From assembly GCA_023079485.1 (NCBI GenBank), contig CM041083.1, positions 179,012,480 to 179,076,479 on the forward strand: 64,000 nucleotides of DNA, given 5' to 3'. The notes under the pieces were generated by a model. The model saw nothing but the letters and a program-made list of their open reading frames with translations, ran no database searches and had not been told where the DNA came from. Below, piece by piece: positions 11,568 to 26,500 of this stretch. Both the position numbers and the translations under genes were made by a program. Within the stretch, counting starts at the first letter, position 1. Every line of letters starts with the position of its first letter. This DNA comes from Archilochus colubris (Eukaryota > Chordata > Aves > Apodiformes > Trochilidae).

Positions 11568-14500
11568 GTAAGTGTGGTGGGTGAGCTGCGAGACCCTGGC
11601 TTTAGTCCAGGATAGCAGCCTGGTTTGTAAGATCGGCTTTGTTTGGGCCACCTGCCTTGCTGTTACAAAGTAGACTCTGCACTTGTGCACTCCCCACGGT
11701 TTTTGGGGCTTGCTTGTGGGATGTGTTGGGGGTGGCTTTTGTAACTCGGTGAGGTGAGTGATGTGCCATGGGCTGAGGGTTTTTCCCAAACTTGGCTTAT
11801 TGCTGCTGTGACCTTCTCTGAAGATTCATATCATCCCTTTGGCATCCCCTGGCTGCTGCATACTTGTCAGGAATGAAAAGCATTTTCCCTAGGCTGAGAA
11901 GGAAGCTGCTGACAGAAGGATGCTTTTATAAAGCAGCATCTCTATCGCAGCTGACCAAGGATTAATGCTTGGTCCCTTTAAGACCTGCTTAAAGCGTCTG
12001 GAGATCAGAATTTCATCTTGTGAATAGCTGCAGGATTAAGCTTAGGGTGACCTGCAGGTTCACAGTCTCCGAAACGTCCAAGCCAAATCCTTTCTAAGCC
12101 CTTGACTCCCACTAGGAGAGGCCTTGGATCAAGCTCAGAGCATGCAGTGTACAACTCAGCTGATACACTAAAACTAAGCCATACTTTCCTTATTATGGAG
12201 TCCTGTCTGTGACAAGCACATCCTGGGCATGCTGCTTGTCATCATGCCTGTAATTAAGGCTGCAAGCAACTTGCTGGTTGAGAGTGAAGACTTGTTGGTT
12301 AAAATGAAGGCTGATGTTATGCTAAACTATTAAAGGGAGAGGGGTTTTTAAAAGTAATTTTACAGGATGTCTAAGTGTTACCTTGGAGATTAGTTCCCAT
12401 GATGCTGGGGATGGTAACATCATATCAAGAATGATACAGTGATGTCACAGCTGAGATCATACTGACTCTGCCCTGGGTACTTTCTGCAACATTTTTTTCC
12501 TTGTGTCTTTTTTTTTTTATATTTAAGAGGTGAGAAGATAAAGGGCCAGAGTCAATTAAACACCTCTCCTTCGAAAATCTAAGTCCTGTCATTCTTTTAT
12601 GACTCAGGTTCACTTCTGCAAGGAAGGGATAAAAATAGTTTTTTTAAAAAAGTAAGCATGTAATTTCCTCCAGAACTCTAATATAGAGTCTACTGAGGCT
12701 ACACACAGAAAAAATTGAGCAGACTTCTAGGTTATTTATCTTGTGTTCCAGAAAGCTAACAATAAATTGTCTCCTTCGTGCACCTGATCTAATTAGGTAC
12801 ATCCCTTCCCACTTTGATACTGCACTACCAAAATGACTGACATAGCTGTGGATGTTATACCACTCATTCTGCAAATGCAAATGGAAAGATTCACTAACTG
12901 AACATTACATTCCCAGAATCTGGGCTGAGCCTGGTATTGCTGAAATGTTTTTTTTATCTTTTTATTTTATTTTTGTCCTCCCGTAATAGCTTTTGAACTA
13001 CTGCCTCAGTTTTTATTTCAGAGTTGGCTGCTCAATGTATTATCACAAGGCAGAAAATTCAGTAAAAAGTAAGTAGATATTATTCATGAATGTGTCCAAA
13101 CACAACTTTGTTACTGTCCTGTGACAGAAAATTCATGTCTGCAACTGCCTTTCTTATAATTTGGGAGGAAGGGTGGCTAAGCAGAAAAAAACAGCTGAGG
13201 GGGAATGTGAGATACAGTAGGTCTCTTTATCTTACGCAGCTTTTCTCTCTGTTCTTATTGCCCCTCTTGTGAGCAAGAAAAACTCCCAGCAGCTTTGAGG
13301 GTGTGGAGAAGAAAGATACATGCTGTAGTTCAGAGCTGGGAGTTGGGAGGGGCAGAAAGCCAAATTTTTTTCTCACTCGTGCTGCAGAAACTGCCAAGCA
13401 GTGCCACCCAAACCAGGTGGGGTGATGGGAGCTTGTGGGAGCATGGAGAGCTTGGTGTTTTCACACTGAGTTTCTCAGATACCTGTTCAAAAAGCGTTGT
13501 GGGGGTGATAAAGGAAATGCTGAGGTCTCAGTGAGGATGGCCACTAGCTTGTAATTAACTGAAATGATGTGGCTTGGGGGAAGACTGGCAGAGGGCTTGG
13601 AGGTGGGTGGTGAACAAAAACGTGTGTGCAATTGATCAGTTACAGTCTAGAGAGAAGGAAGAAGGTATCCAGGACCTGGGTCTGGTGTGAATTTTCTTCT
13701 GGGATTATGTGGGTTTTTGGGGAATGGTGCCAGATTGTGAGAAGCATTTTGGGTACAGGAAGCTGGTGGGAGCTATCAGTACCATAAGTAACAACATCCC
13801 TGGTGAGAAGCTGCTGCTGGGGCTTCCAGGGGCACACATTGACCTCCTCATCTGTGCCTGTTCCTGCAGTGAGCCCTCACCTGAGCTCAGCTGCTCTCCT
13901 GGGAGGCATCTGCTGCAGCCAGGAGCCACTTCACTCTGTCAAGGTCATGCTGACCCAGATCTAGTAAATCCTACTTGATGCAAGCTGAGTGTCTTTGCAC
14001 CCTGCTCTCTAGCAACAGTAAGATGTTATCCAGGTATCTGTGATGTTGGAATAATTCTAGATTTCCCCCAGCTCCATCAAGCTTGTTGAGCACAGAGTTT
14101 GGGATAAATGGCTGATAGTTACATGGAACTGGCATTCAAGCAGCTGGCACCTAATGCATGAAGGAGCTGGTTGTTCCTGTCCTAGAACATGAAATATTAG
14201 AGCCAGAACAAAAAAATAACACTAAGGAAATAGTCTCTTCCTTCCAATTATGCTAAAGTTAAACTGAAGAATCGTAATGTGGTATACAGTAGCTTTTGGA
14301 ATTTTTCAGGATTAAATTGGTGGCACTGCTATCACACCTCTTTAAAAGCATTCACACTGTTCCCTTTGCTGTTGCAGTGAACAGAAGAGTCTCCAAACAG
14401 GTCTGTTTTGCAGCTAATTTTTATGCTGTTGCAAAGATGGATTGGGGCAGCATGTGCCCAGGTTTGCTGCAGGTGCTGCCCGCCAGGTTGAGCTGCAGGC

Positions 14501-17500
14501 AGGCACAGGTGTTGTGCTGGAGGTGAGACCTGAACACCCTCCCACGGGTGAGTGTGTCAGGACAAACTGTTCTAGATGGAAGGGGGCCCCTGATGACATC
14601 CTCTGAGGAGCTGCTCTGCAAACCAAAACCTATCCAGGCTTTTTTTAATTACGTAATTGTAATAGTAATTGTATCATGCAATTAGGTGCTGTTATATATA
14701 GTTTTATATATATATGCAGTATAAGACATCTTTATAACCATAGCCACTATAATGCAGGAGAGGGAGAAGCTATTATCCACACCTACTTATTTTACACAGT
14801 GCTGTCACTGTCTGGTGGGAGTTCTTCATTGTTACTATTTCAGTTCTATGAAATTAATCATCTGGCCCAGAAAATGTCCCATACTTGGTCATCTTGAGAT
14901 CCCAGGTTCAGTCCTCATCCTGACAAGCTTTGTGTGTTTTGGTACTCTGGGGAACTGCAGCACAGTCTGATCACTTGCTGTGGGCAGGAGTTGTGCCACT
15001 TGCTGGTGTGTCACCTATGTCACCAGTGTCCTGCTGATTGTGCTCAGATAATCTGTAAATTATATCTGAGTCTTAATTCAGCTTGGATCCTCTAGCAGCA
15101 GAGTTTGGAGCCAGACCTGTGTGTTGGTGGACTGCAGAGCTGATGGAGTTGCACAGGTGTTGTGGACCAGGCTGTGGTGGTCCAGCATCATGCTGCCAGA
15201 GCCCAGCTGGCTTCTGTAAGGTCCCTCTGCCTGGGCTGCAGTCAGCTGGCTCTGGGCTGCCAGGGATTTCTGCAGGTATGAGAAGAGACTCAGACCTCTC
15301 TAGTAGCAGAAATTAACCAGGTCTGGGGGGAGTTCAGGTTGTTGGGAGCATCAGGAGAATGTCTGTCTAGGCTGCATCTTAAAGCAAAGTTGAGATTTAC
15401 TAAGAAGCCAAACCACTTATAAGGATTTTTTTTATCTTGTCAGCTGAGCACCAGGCTGAGACCCACCACCTGTGTGTTACCATCAAAGCTGAATACAGGC
15501 CCTGGGTTGGATCTGCAGAGGAAAGGCTGCTCCCAGCCCCTGGGAAGCTACACACAAGGTTGCTTTGGGGCCTTTCATGGCCAAAAGCTGTGCAAAGTGC
15601 CCCCTGTTTGAAATGTGTGCCAGCTACAAATGGTAATTGGCATATTTTTTGTCCTCTGGCAGGAACCTCAAGTGTGGCCAGAGCTTGGAGTGCGACGTTT
15701 GATGAAATTATTGGCAAGCACATTGAAGAATTTTGTAAAAAATACATGACGATGGAGGCTCCTGGAGTGCTAGCAAAATACCCAGACATCTTTGCTGTGG
15801 TGATAATTGTCATCCTAACAGGTAAAACCTTGGAGGGGTTTGTGTCTTGGACCTGCTTCTTCTGTAATTTCATTGTTTGCTTTTGGAACAGGCACAAAGT
15901 CCTGATTTATTCTGGATAATGTATTAAAGGCTTGTTCTTTGCTACAAGTGTTGGATTGACCTATATCTCTGCTGTGGAGTTAGTACAGGGCATGGCCAGT
16001 TTATAAGGTTTTTAAATAGAGGGGAGCATGCTGGATATTTTTTGAGCCCCTTTTAATATCTTCAATCACATTTTATATAAGGAAGAACAGAAAAGGTGAC
16101 ATATTATTCTCAATCAGTTATGGAAGTTAAATCCTTCTGTCTACAAATGCTATTACGCAAGAATTTCATTCTGTTGACCTATCAACCTTATTCCCCCTTT
16201 GATAATCTGCCAGTTTTCAGTTTCTTTAGCCAGGAAAGTGAGAAAAAAATATGGAACTGAGTACAAACCTCGTGTACTACTGTTTTTTTGTTTTGTTTTG
16301 TTTTATTTTAGGTATATATGGGCTTCATTTTACAGCAGTGAGTGCAAGACTACAGAATAAGAAATGTGTGATAAACAGTGAGGTCCTCTTGTTTTCTAAA
16401 AATACACCAAGGCTTTAATCAGAATTCAGAAAAGTTTTGAAAAGTAAAATTAAAATCCTGTAAAATTAAAATTCTTCTGAACTTTTAACTTTACTTTTAC
16501 TCAAATATAAACACTACAAGTTAGTAGCATAGAGCGTAGGTGGTCCTGTGTAAATATTAGGAAGAATTTTTTCACTGTGAGGATGACAGAGCACTGGCAC
16601 AGGCTGCCCAGGGAGGTTGTGGAATCTCCTTCCCTAGGGACATTCAAAACCCACCTGGACATATTCCTGTGTGACCTGATGTAGGTGACCCTGATCTGGA
16701 AGGAGGGTTGGACTCAATGATCTTTTGAGGTCCCTTCCAACCCCTAACTTCCTATGATTCTATGAAATGGGAGCCGGGTTCCCAAGATGCCACGTTCTGT
16801 ATCATTGACACTAGAACTGGCTGTGCTCCTGGATTTGTCCAAGCTCCTATTTTCCTCTGCTTCTTAGGAAAGTTGAATGCTCTTTATAACTTCTGCATAT
16901 TGTGAAGACCTCTGAGACAATGATCCTTCGTGAAAAACCACCTGAGATGCTTTCTCCAGGTCTCTAGATGGAGTGTGAGGCTGTGCCTAGGTGGTACAAC
17001 CCACTGCCGTGAGATGAATGACCAGAGCACTGGAAGCAGCTTAGCTGTCTTAGCAAAGCACTTTACCAGGGACACGTGCTGACTGGGCATGCTGGGTGGG
17101 AAGGTGTAGGACATCCCACAGCAGTAGTGTTTGGGATGAAGTTCTTGTCCACCTTCTGGATGAGCTACCTGAGCTACTTGACTTTGTGGGGAAATGTGAT
17201 ATGTTAGGCAGAGCACAACATGGGCAGAGCTGGGTTACCTCTGCAAGCCCCTGGTGCCTGCTCCTGGTGGCAAAACACCTGACTGTGTTATCTGCCCTCG
17301 TTTCCTCAGGGCTCTTGATTTTTGGCGTGAAGGAATCAGCCCTCGTGAACAAAGTGTTCACTTGCATCAACATCCTCGTCCTTGGCTTCGTCATGGTCTC
17401 TGGCTTTGTGAAAGGATCCATTAAAAACTGGCAGCTGACTGAACAGGACATTTACAACACCAGCCACAGCATTTATGGAGACAAGTAGGTTGCATCTTTT

Positions 17501-20500
17501 CTTCTTAACTCTGAAATTGATGCATTTTCAATAGGGAGGTTTGTGGAATGATTTAGAAAACCAGTAAATGTCATGGCTCCCTCCTGGTTTTGGTGTGTGC
17601 TTGCTGAAAGCAGGCTGTGCTGATGAGCTGAACCTGACAGGAGTTAGGCCCTGCTGTAGAACCAACCATTTCCAGCCTCATGACCAACATAACATACAAA
17701 TTTGAAAGGAAAGAACTTTTTAGACAGCCTCCTGCTCAAGGCTACACCAGGCTGGCTCTGGTGCCTGTATGAAGCCATAACTCAGTATAGCTCTGTAGTT
17801 TCTTTAGACACTTGGGCAATATCCTTGAGGCACCACTGTACCTTTTGGAGACCTTGTCCCAAACGGCTCAATAAAATGAGGGCAAGTTACAGATTATTTT
17901 AATGCACTGAAGGAGATATATCTCAAATCAATTTCTAATTAGACTTTTTTCTATTTGACCTGTATCCTGTCTTCTTATACAAGATCAAAATTGAGGATCT
18001 TACAAGAGTTCCCAGCAATACAAGGCTGTTAATTTTTGCTTGAGACTGTACTACACAGAAAGAGAGCCGTTACATCTCTCTGCATACATCAATTCAGTCC
18101 TGGCCTGCTATCTAAATCCTTTATGTTGGCCTGCAAGGAAGTACAGTTTGGCAAAAATATGGAGAGGTACATAGATGTTGCATGGGTCAAGTTTGGCTTG
18201 TGTACAAGCTGCTTATATTGAGCCTCTCTGCAAAATTCATCCTGCAGTGAAAAAATTACTTCTCTTGGAAAGGTACCCCCTCCTTCCTACTGCTATTCCC
18301 TTGCAAGGAGCAATTAGTGAAGTAGCTTCAAAGTGTAACTGTAGCTCTTTGACCCTTACCACTTGCTATTTTTGTGAAGTCCATCTGGGGTTTACTTTAC
18401 TTCATTATTTCCAGAGTAATCCACATTTGCATTGTGCTATTTCTGCAGATAATGGGCCATTTTTCATCTAAGTCTCAACAGAGCTTCTATGAGAGCGTTC
18501 AGATGCTTACACCTGATAGGATTTGCAGATTTGGGATTTACTTTAATTTAGTTGTCTTAATTTATATTTACATAGACTTTTCCCTGAAAAAGTAACCTAA
18601 GTCACTTGAACTGAAGAGTTTGTGATACATGGCTCAACCCTGATCTGGAGTCCTGATCCAGTGTGCATGGGGATCAGTATGTGTCTGTCTGTTGACTTTA
18701 ATGAACTTTGGGTGAGGATCAGCAAAGTATTTGGTGCATCAGAGATGGAGATTCCTCTCGTCCCTCAGAGATGAAGGCTCCTCTCCTCCCTCAGAGGTGC
18801 AAGCACTGTTTGGATATGATCTTGGCATAGGGAATTTTTAAGCTGAGAGTGGACAATTGGGTGGATTTTAGACAGTTGTGGCACCCTGCATTGTTCTCTC
18901 ACGTCCATTCACCTACACTTTATCATAGTCCATCTTAGGTGAAAAGTGGATGGTTTACATGTTTCTCAGTGTTCAGCTTTTAGAATTAAACGTGCTTTTT
19001 CAAAAGCTTATGTTTAAATGAATATGTATTACTGCATTACACATGCAGTAATATAGGAAAGGAATTTTAATATTCATGCTATTTTCTCCCTTTCCTAGAC
19101 AAGACATATTTATCCGCTCCAAAAAAGAGGTGGTGAGACCAAACCATGAACCATTTTTATTCCATGCATTCCCTAGGCCAGTCCAAAGCTCAGCAGTGGG
19201 CTGGGCTTAGCATTTTGCCTGTCTTTTGTATCCCAGTGTGTGAAAGGGAGAGTGTTTTCCTTCAGACTCTTTGTATTTTTTTATGAGCTATAATAAATAA
19301 TTTTATAAGTCCCACCAATGCAGGATGACTTCTAACCCAGTGCCATGCCTTTTAGTCAAACACAGGAAGAAAAACTTTATGGTGTTGGAGGGTTTATGCC
19401 CTATGGATGGAAAGGAGTCCTCTCAGGAGCAGCTACATGTTTTTATGCTTTCGTGGGATTTGACTGTATTGCTACTACAGGTAGGATGGAAGATGTCTTA
19501 ATTCTGGTAATGAACCTGTTTGCTGGTAGATTGGTTCAGTAATGTTGCACAGCACAGAGAGTGAGTAATTCAGGGCACTTCATTCACCATCCCTCTGAAC
19601 CTCAGCCGAGAATATACTCTTGGCTCAGCTGGTTCTAATAGTTAAAAGTGTCTGAAGTGTATGTCCAAGTGCCTGCCTGAGTGTTGACTTCCATCTGCTG
19701 TGGCTCACAGCTAGACTGTGTAATCCACAAAACAAGCTTTCTCCCTTCTTCTTTGCCTTCAGGGCCCAATCTTGTGGGTGGTGACTGATGACACTAACCA
19801 TGTCAGACTCCACAGGAAACACATCCAGCTTTACCAGTTATGCAGACAGGGAAGGCCCAGGTTCAGATGCCTTATGTGTATTGTGAAGTTTGAACCCCTG
19901 ACTCCAGATGATGCTTTAATCAACAGGTTATCCTGGAGTAGGGTTTTTCAGTGCTTTCAGCTGAAGAAGATTCACTAGCTTCAAGTATTTGAAGAGCTAG
20001 AGAAAGAGGGAGCCTCTGGGGAGTCAACTGCAGCCTAAAGCTTTGCCTCAAAATCAGGGGGAGTTTTTATCTCGAGGTTCGCAGATCTACTTCTGAGAGA
20101 GAAACCATCAGCATTGTTATATTTCCGCTGGCTAGGAAGAATCTCAGTTCTGGGAAAAAAGAAGGATTATCCTTAGTTTCACATTTGGCAAGAACTGAAT
20201 TGCTTCAAAGCTGGAGCAGGGGGAGTAGGAGATCATCACAAACACAGATAAAGCAGTACTGCCTTTTCTTCCAAGGCATCTGAGAAGTGCCAGCTCCATT
20301 ACTCCAGACAGCCCTAGAGCTTCTCCTTGGAGGAGAAACACATTCATCTGCCTTTGGCTTTTAGATGTAGTGGTCTCTGCTGTCGGTTCATCCCCCTTAA
20401 ATGCCAAACCTCAGGAGCTTTTGTTTTCAGAGAAGGGTAGATCTGTACCACAAGGAAGCTGTTTCTTAATTTATCAGTGCCTGAAGTTTGAGAAATCTCT

Positions 20501-23500
20501 TTTTTCCTGCACATTCATACTAACTTGGTTATCAAAAATGTTTCATAAAATCTAGAGAGAATCCTTTTTTTAAGAGTGGTTTTCAAAGTTCCATATGATT
20601 TCCAGGTGCTCTGCAAAGCCTGCCTTTTGTTGAAACTGGGCACCTATGGTGCTGTGTTTGTTAGGTAGCAGGTCTGGTGGAGATACTATGTGAAATGGGC
20701 ACCCATGGATTTGCCCTGCAACTGCACAACAATGTCTTGTCCCATCATTTGTGATCACTGAACATTTCTGGGGGTTGCATCATCCATGCAGGGTTGGACT
20801 CAATGATATCTTGAGGTCCTTTCCAACCCCTAACATTCTGTAGTTTTGTGATACCAGGAGGAACTGGAGATAGACATTGTCTTTTTTGAGAAAGGACTAT
20901 TTTTAATCCAGACTGTCTGTGCCTGAGTTTGCAAGGTCCCCACAATTGTTTTTCAGAAGGAAGGACTGGAGGAGACACGCTGTAGTATGCCAAAGTGAAT
21001 AGGGCAGGCCATTAGCAGCATCATGGTCTAACAGCACCTCACTGCCCATGAAGCCTTTGAAAGCCCCAGGCAGCATACCCTGGGCTGGAATAAAGTTTCT
21101 GCTCATCGTTTAGCTGATATGTCAATTTCTTTCTTCTAGGTGAGGAGGTAAAGAACCCTCAGAAGGCCATTCCTATTGGCATTGTGGCATCTCTCCTCAT
21201 CTGCTTCGTGGCTTATTTTGGAGTGTCAGCTGCCCTGACACTCATGATGCCTTACTACCAGCTGGATACCAATAGCCCTTTACCCAATGCCTTTAAGTAT
21301 GTGGGTTGGGATGGAGCCAATTACGCAGTGGCTGTTGGATCCTTGTGTGCACTTTCTACAAGGTGAGACACTGCTCTTCCTTTGTGCATCTCTCAAGGTG
21401 AAGACGGATCTCCAACTCCTTTAAAAAATGGTGCATGTCAGGGCTTTGCTTTCACAGTGTTTCCCTGAGTCAAGAAAGGCAAGACCAGGCTTAGGTCTGA
21501 AATTCAGACTTACTTACCTCAAAAGAACCAAGATTTCCCCCTGTGATACATTTCAGAGATGCACATGACCAGTATCACTTCAGAAACTCCCATCTTAGCA
21601 GCAGGCCCAGCAGGTGCATTTCTGCAATATAAATTTAGGTTGAGTGACTAAATCATGGAGGCAGCTCTGCCATGCAAGCATGGTTTTCCCACAAGACATC
21701 CTGGCCTGCTGGGTGGAGAGCAGACTTGAGTCAGATAGTGCAAGATGCTTCTTATGGAGCATATGGGGCTTTTCATATTCAGGGCCATCTGTCTACAGGT
21801 TGCCTGCAGGACAGTCATCTGGATTGGATAGGCAGGATGGAGGTAGAATATGTCATCTTCTCCTGTTCTCTGTAGACTTGTTGTTTCAGATCACCTTACA
21901 CATATCCAATTAGGTGAGCATCTCATAGAGGCTCGCAGAAGTTACAGCTCTTTCGCTACATGAAAGTCTGGCTGTTTTTGTGCCTCATGGCTAAATTTAG
22001 TTATCCAGAATCTTAGAGCTTTCACCTCAGTTGCCAGCTATCAGTAACAATGGGTGTGCCGAGGGAGCCCTTGAAGGAGAAGCTGAAGTGAATGAAAGCC
22101 ACCTGTTCTATGTTTGTAGTGCCATAAACTTGCTTTCATTTTTATGCCTGTGCTCAGCAGGAGGTGATATAAGTAGATTATTTCCCCTTCTATGTCCTTA
22201 GTCTCCTTGGCTCCATGTTTCCGATGCCTCGGATAATTTATGCTATGGCAGAAGATGGACTTCTCTTTAAATTTTTGGCTAAAGTCAATGAGAAGAGAAA
22301 AACTCCAATAATTGCAACAGTGACATCAGGGGCCGTTGCAGGTAAGATCAAAGACTTGAATGAATGTGTGAAAAGGAGATAGAAGCTCACCATAGGGGCA
22401 GATGAGTCCACCTGACTCTGTCTCACTTACTAATTGGATGTATCCCACACAGTATCCCAGAGAGTGGCCTGGGTTTCTAGGACATGCCCTGGAGAGGCTG
22501 GGTGAGCATGAGGAGCTCGCTGTGTATCTGTCCCTCTTTCTCAGAGCTCATTGCTGCCATCCTGTCTCATGCCAAGAATTGCCTTCATCTGCTCCATGGG
22601 TGCTTTGCTGGCTTTAAAAATAATTAACCCCCTGCAAGGCAGCAGCCAGTGGTGCCCCAGCATCCTCCTGACTGTTGGCCTGAAGACATCACACCACCTG
22701 TGGGTAGCAGCTCAGCAGAAGACTCCGGAGCATCCAGAGACAGGCAGATGGCCCTGTGGCACCAGGGTTTGTTAATCAGTCATAGCTGGCAGCCATGCTG
22801 TTGTCTCTTTCCCTCTGCCAGCCCCCAGGAATATGGGAATTAAACCTCCCAGATGGCAAGCAGCTTATCCCCTTCTTGCTGCCACTCCCTTCCTCCTGAT
22901 GCCTAGCAAAGAGGAGAGCCTTGCTGCTGCTTCTTTACCTTCTGCTTCAAATGCAGGTTGAGCTGTTGGTATGAGAATGGCAACTCCTTTGGTGGGGAGG
23001 TGCTGCCAGACTGCTGCCATGGGCTCTGAGCTCCTAGGAAAGGGCACAGCTACTGGTGCTGGGACTTGCAGAGTGTCCTCACAGCTGCTTTTCTCACACC
23101 TTCCTCTTCTGATTGGAGTCATTGGGTCCAGACTGAGAGGGAAAAAAAGAGACAGGTAAAGTAAAAAAAGACATGCTTTGCAGTCCCTTCAGGTCTCCTC
23201 AGAGTGGTCTGTAGCACCTGGGACCACAGCACAGAGGAAGCTGCAGGGACAGCACTTGACAGCTGAGCTTGGGGGTTGGGTTGGTTGTTGAGCTCCAGGT
23301 GGTGTTTTGAGGACATACATGCTGGGCCAAGCTTAGCTCTAAGGTCCCTGTGCTCTCTCATATACTGTAGCATCACCTGCATGTCTGACTGTGGCATCTG
23401 TCCTCTGCTTACTTAGTTCTCCTTCTGAAGACCTTTATACAAAGTCCTTTACACCCAGAGGTTGCCTGATGTGTAAGCAGGGCAATTCCCAAGGGCTGTC

Positions 23501-26500
23501 AGGCTATGCTTTTTCTGGAAACCCCCATGAAGAGACATGCTACCTCAAGATGGCCTCCTTGATGCTTGGTCCCCTTGTGTGCACAAGCCTGGTTTAACCA
23601 CAGCTAAGCTGAGATAGAGGAGTGAGGTGCTGCCCATCCTCTGCTGCTTCAAGCTACTTCTGGGAGATAATTGTGGTCTTAAAGGTGCTATGGGTGGGAT
23701 GGAGGGCTCCAGTATTGAGGATGTGCCTTAGACACCTGCTCACTGCTGGTAGTTGAGACAACAGGCTGGCATTTACTATCGTAAATGTTCCTCTGGTTCC
23801 AGCTAGTGAGGCTGTGCTGGGACAGCCTACAAGGTTTGAGGTATTCATGCTCCAAGTCGTGCCTCTCCTCGTCTCAGGACAGCTCAAGCTCCCCTGCTGA
23901 GTTCTGAGCATCAGTCACATGTGAGTTGCATTGTCATTTATGCTCCTGAGATGTACATATCCTGCCACATCACTGATTTTTCTTCCCTCTCTCACACTCT
24001 TCTCCTTTTACAGCTGTTATGGCCTTTCTCTTCGACTTGAAAGATCTTGTGGATCTCATGTCCATCGGGACCCTCCTGGCTTACTCCTTGGTGGCAGCCT
24101 GCGTGTTGGTACTGAGGTATGGATGTAGTAATTGCCTCTCTTGTACCACAAAGACAAATCACACAGTGATCTGATGTCTTTGTAGTTTCCATAGACCAAG
24201 TAAAACCGTGAACATCTCCAGCTATGGGCATGTGAGGAATTTGTTTCTTTAAGCTCATGGAGGATTGTGCTGGTTGGATCTGCAAGGGGGTCCTCTGAAC
24301 TTGGTTAACCCTTGGTCCATGCCACTCCTCCTGCAGTCAACCTTGAATGCCCTGGGAGATGTGCCAATGGGTTGAGATGAGGGAGGGATGCCTGCATTGT
24401 CATCATTTGTTCCTACCAGGGATACAGTTTCAGATCATCTTATGTTTGGAAGGGGATTCAGGATGAAGTCTAGCAGCAGCAAAAAAGCTGAGCATGTGTC
24501 TGCAGGATCAGTGCCTTAGCCTGCGTCTTCTAGAAGTGCTGAGCTTCCATGGCTTCCCTAACCTTAGCTGGAAATAGGGTACGTTCATTGCTTGGCACCT
24601 CATAGACAACAGCACTTAACCCATGAGAACTGTACTTTGAAAATCATGTTACTAAAAAATACTTTTTTGTATTCAGTGACTTACTCAGAGTCAGATGGAG
24701 GCTTTTTACAAGCTCACAGCAAATGCATTGAACTAAGAACTGTCTTGCAGCAGGTGAAGGGCCAGCACTGCCCGTGAATGCTGTCACTTTGTGTTTGTGC
24801 TGTCCACCCTTTAAAATCCTGGTTTATTTTTCTTGTCCTTTTTATTTTTCCTCTGATGTCCCAGCCCCTTCTTCTTAGAGCTGGAAATGACTTCTTTATT
24901 TTTGCAGGCTGCTGTACCTATCATGCAGCATTTTCCCCACACAGGCTGCCAGAGGCTGTCTCATTGCATGGCCCAGGCAGCTGATTTGTTTGCCCTTTTG
25001 GCTTCTTAATGAAGTAGCAGCTAAATATTTTCTAAAGCTGTAAGTCCTGCAACTAGTACCCTGCTGTGACCAAACCCAAGGATTTCACTGCATTTCTCAA
25101 TTTGTGGTGTTTCACAAACACCCTCGTTGCAAACAGATCCCCACAGGAGCCAGAAGAGTGGCTTTTTTCTTCATGGATTGTTTCTTGTGGTTCTTCATCA
25201 GGACTCTGTTGAATGAGATGCTATCCTCATGTGTCACAAAAAGTTACCATTCTTTGTTCCCCTCTTCCTTCCGTCCCTATGTGGCAGCAGACAAGCTGGT
25301 AGAAGAGACTGGGATGGAGGAGGACAGAACACCAGCAATGCTGCTGTGGGGTGTGACCAGCAGCTGCTGGGGTGAGGTATCTGCTGAGCTGTTAGCTCAG
25401 CCACCTCCATGCCAAAACTCGAGAGCTGAACTTCCACAGATAACCCCAACAGTCCAGCTGTGACCATCTGTCTGTCTCCTCCTTCCTTTTCCAGCAGTCC
25501 CCTTTAAAACTCTGACATTACAGCCAAGCTGTAGGTGATAACAGCTGACCATGTTTGCTTACAACATGACAACCTTTTTCCTCAAGTTTACCCCTGAAGC
25601 AGAAGGGTATTGACATTATGTGGGCCTGGTCTGGTGCTATAGTTATCTGGGGCAGAGCTGTGGCTGTCTGTGTGGCCTTTAAACAAAAGGTAACCTGTGC
25701 CAAAAATAAATAATTATTTAATTTCTCTTTTCCTAGGTATCAGCCAGAGCAGCCTAATTTGGCATATCAGATGGCTAGGACAACAGAGGATAACAATGAG
25801 TCTGTGAGCACCAGTGAGTCGCAGACTGGATTTTTGCCAGAGGAAGAGGAGAAGTGTTCCCTCAAAGCCATACTGTGTCCCCCAAACTCAGACCCTTCCA
25901 AATTCTCAGGCTCAGTAGTGAATGTCTCAGCCTTCATCATTGGTAAGCACTGAGCAGCACGACTCTGGGACAGTGAGTCTGCTCGTAGGTCCTTGTACTC
26001 ACCATAGAGGGAAAGCTCATCTCCTGGCTGTGATTTTGATGAGCTGTTGCAATGGCCAAAATGACTGAAGATCTAGAGATTAAATTTATGACTTGAGAAG
26101 AAATCTGCAGATGGAGGAGGGGTACATAGGGCATATCTCTTACCAATAGCTTTTTCATATGTTACTGTTTTGTTTGCAGAGCTTTCACATTCTGCTTTGT
26201 CTGCTTGTTGTTTGGGGTTTCTTTTTCCTATTCCTAAAAAAAAATAATTTGTAAGCTTTGGTATCTGTTCACAGGTTTCCTTATTGTGGGTAGCTGTATC
26301 TTGACTGCCCTTGAGCCAAGCATTCTGATAAAAACTCTATGGATTATTGCTGCCATCCTTGTTCTCATTGTCAGCTTTGTTATATGGAAACAGCCTGAAA
26401 GCAAAACCAAGCTTTCCTTTAAGGTGAGTGTCCTGGGAGGTGTAGCTAGGAAATAGGTGATTGGAGGAGGAAGTGCATGTTGGGCTGTACCAGAAGGGGA

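Noticed and set aside
15400..15919. Frames of 160 and 165 codons around the SLC7A1 exon at 15,663
   Set aside because: The + frame is the real exon with intron read-through on both sides; the - frame is its shadow.
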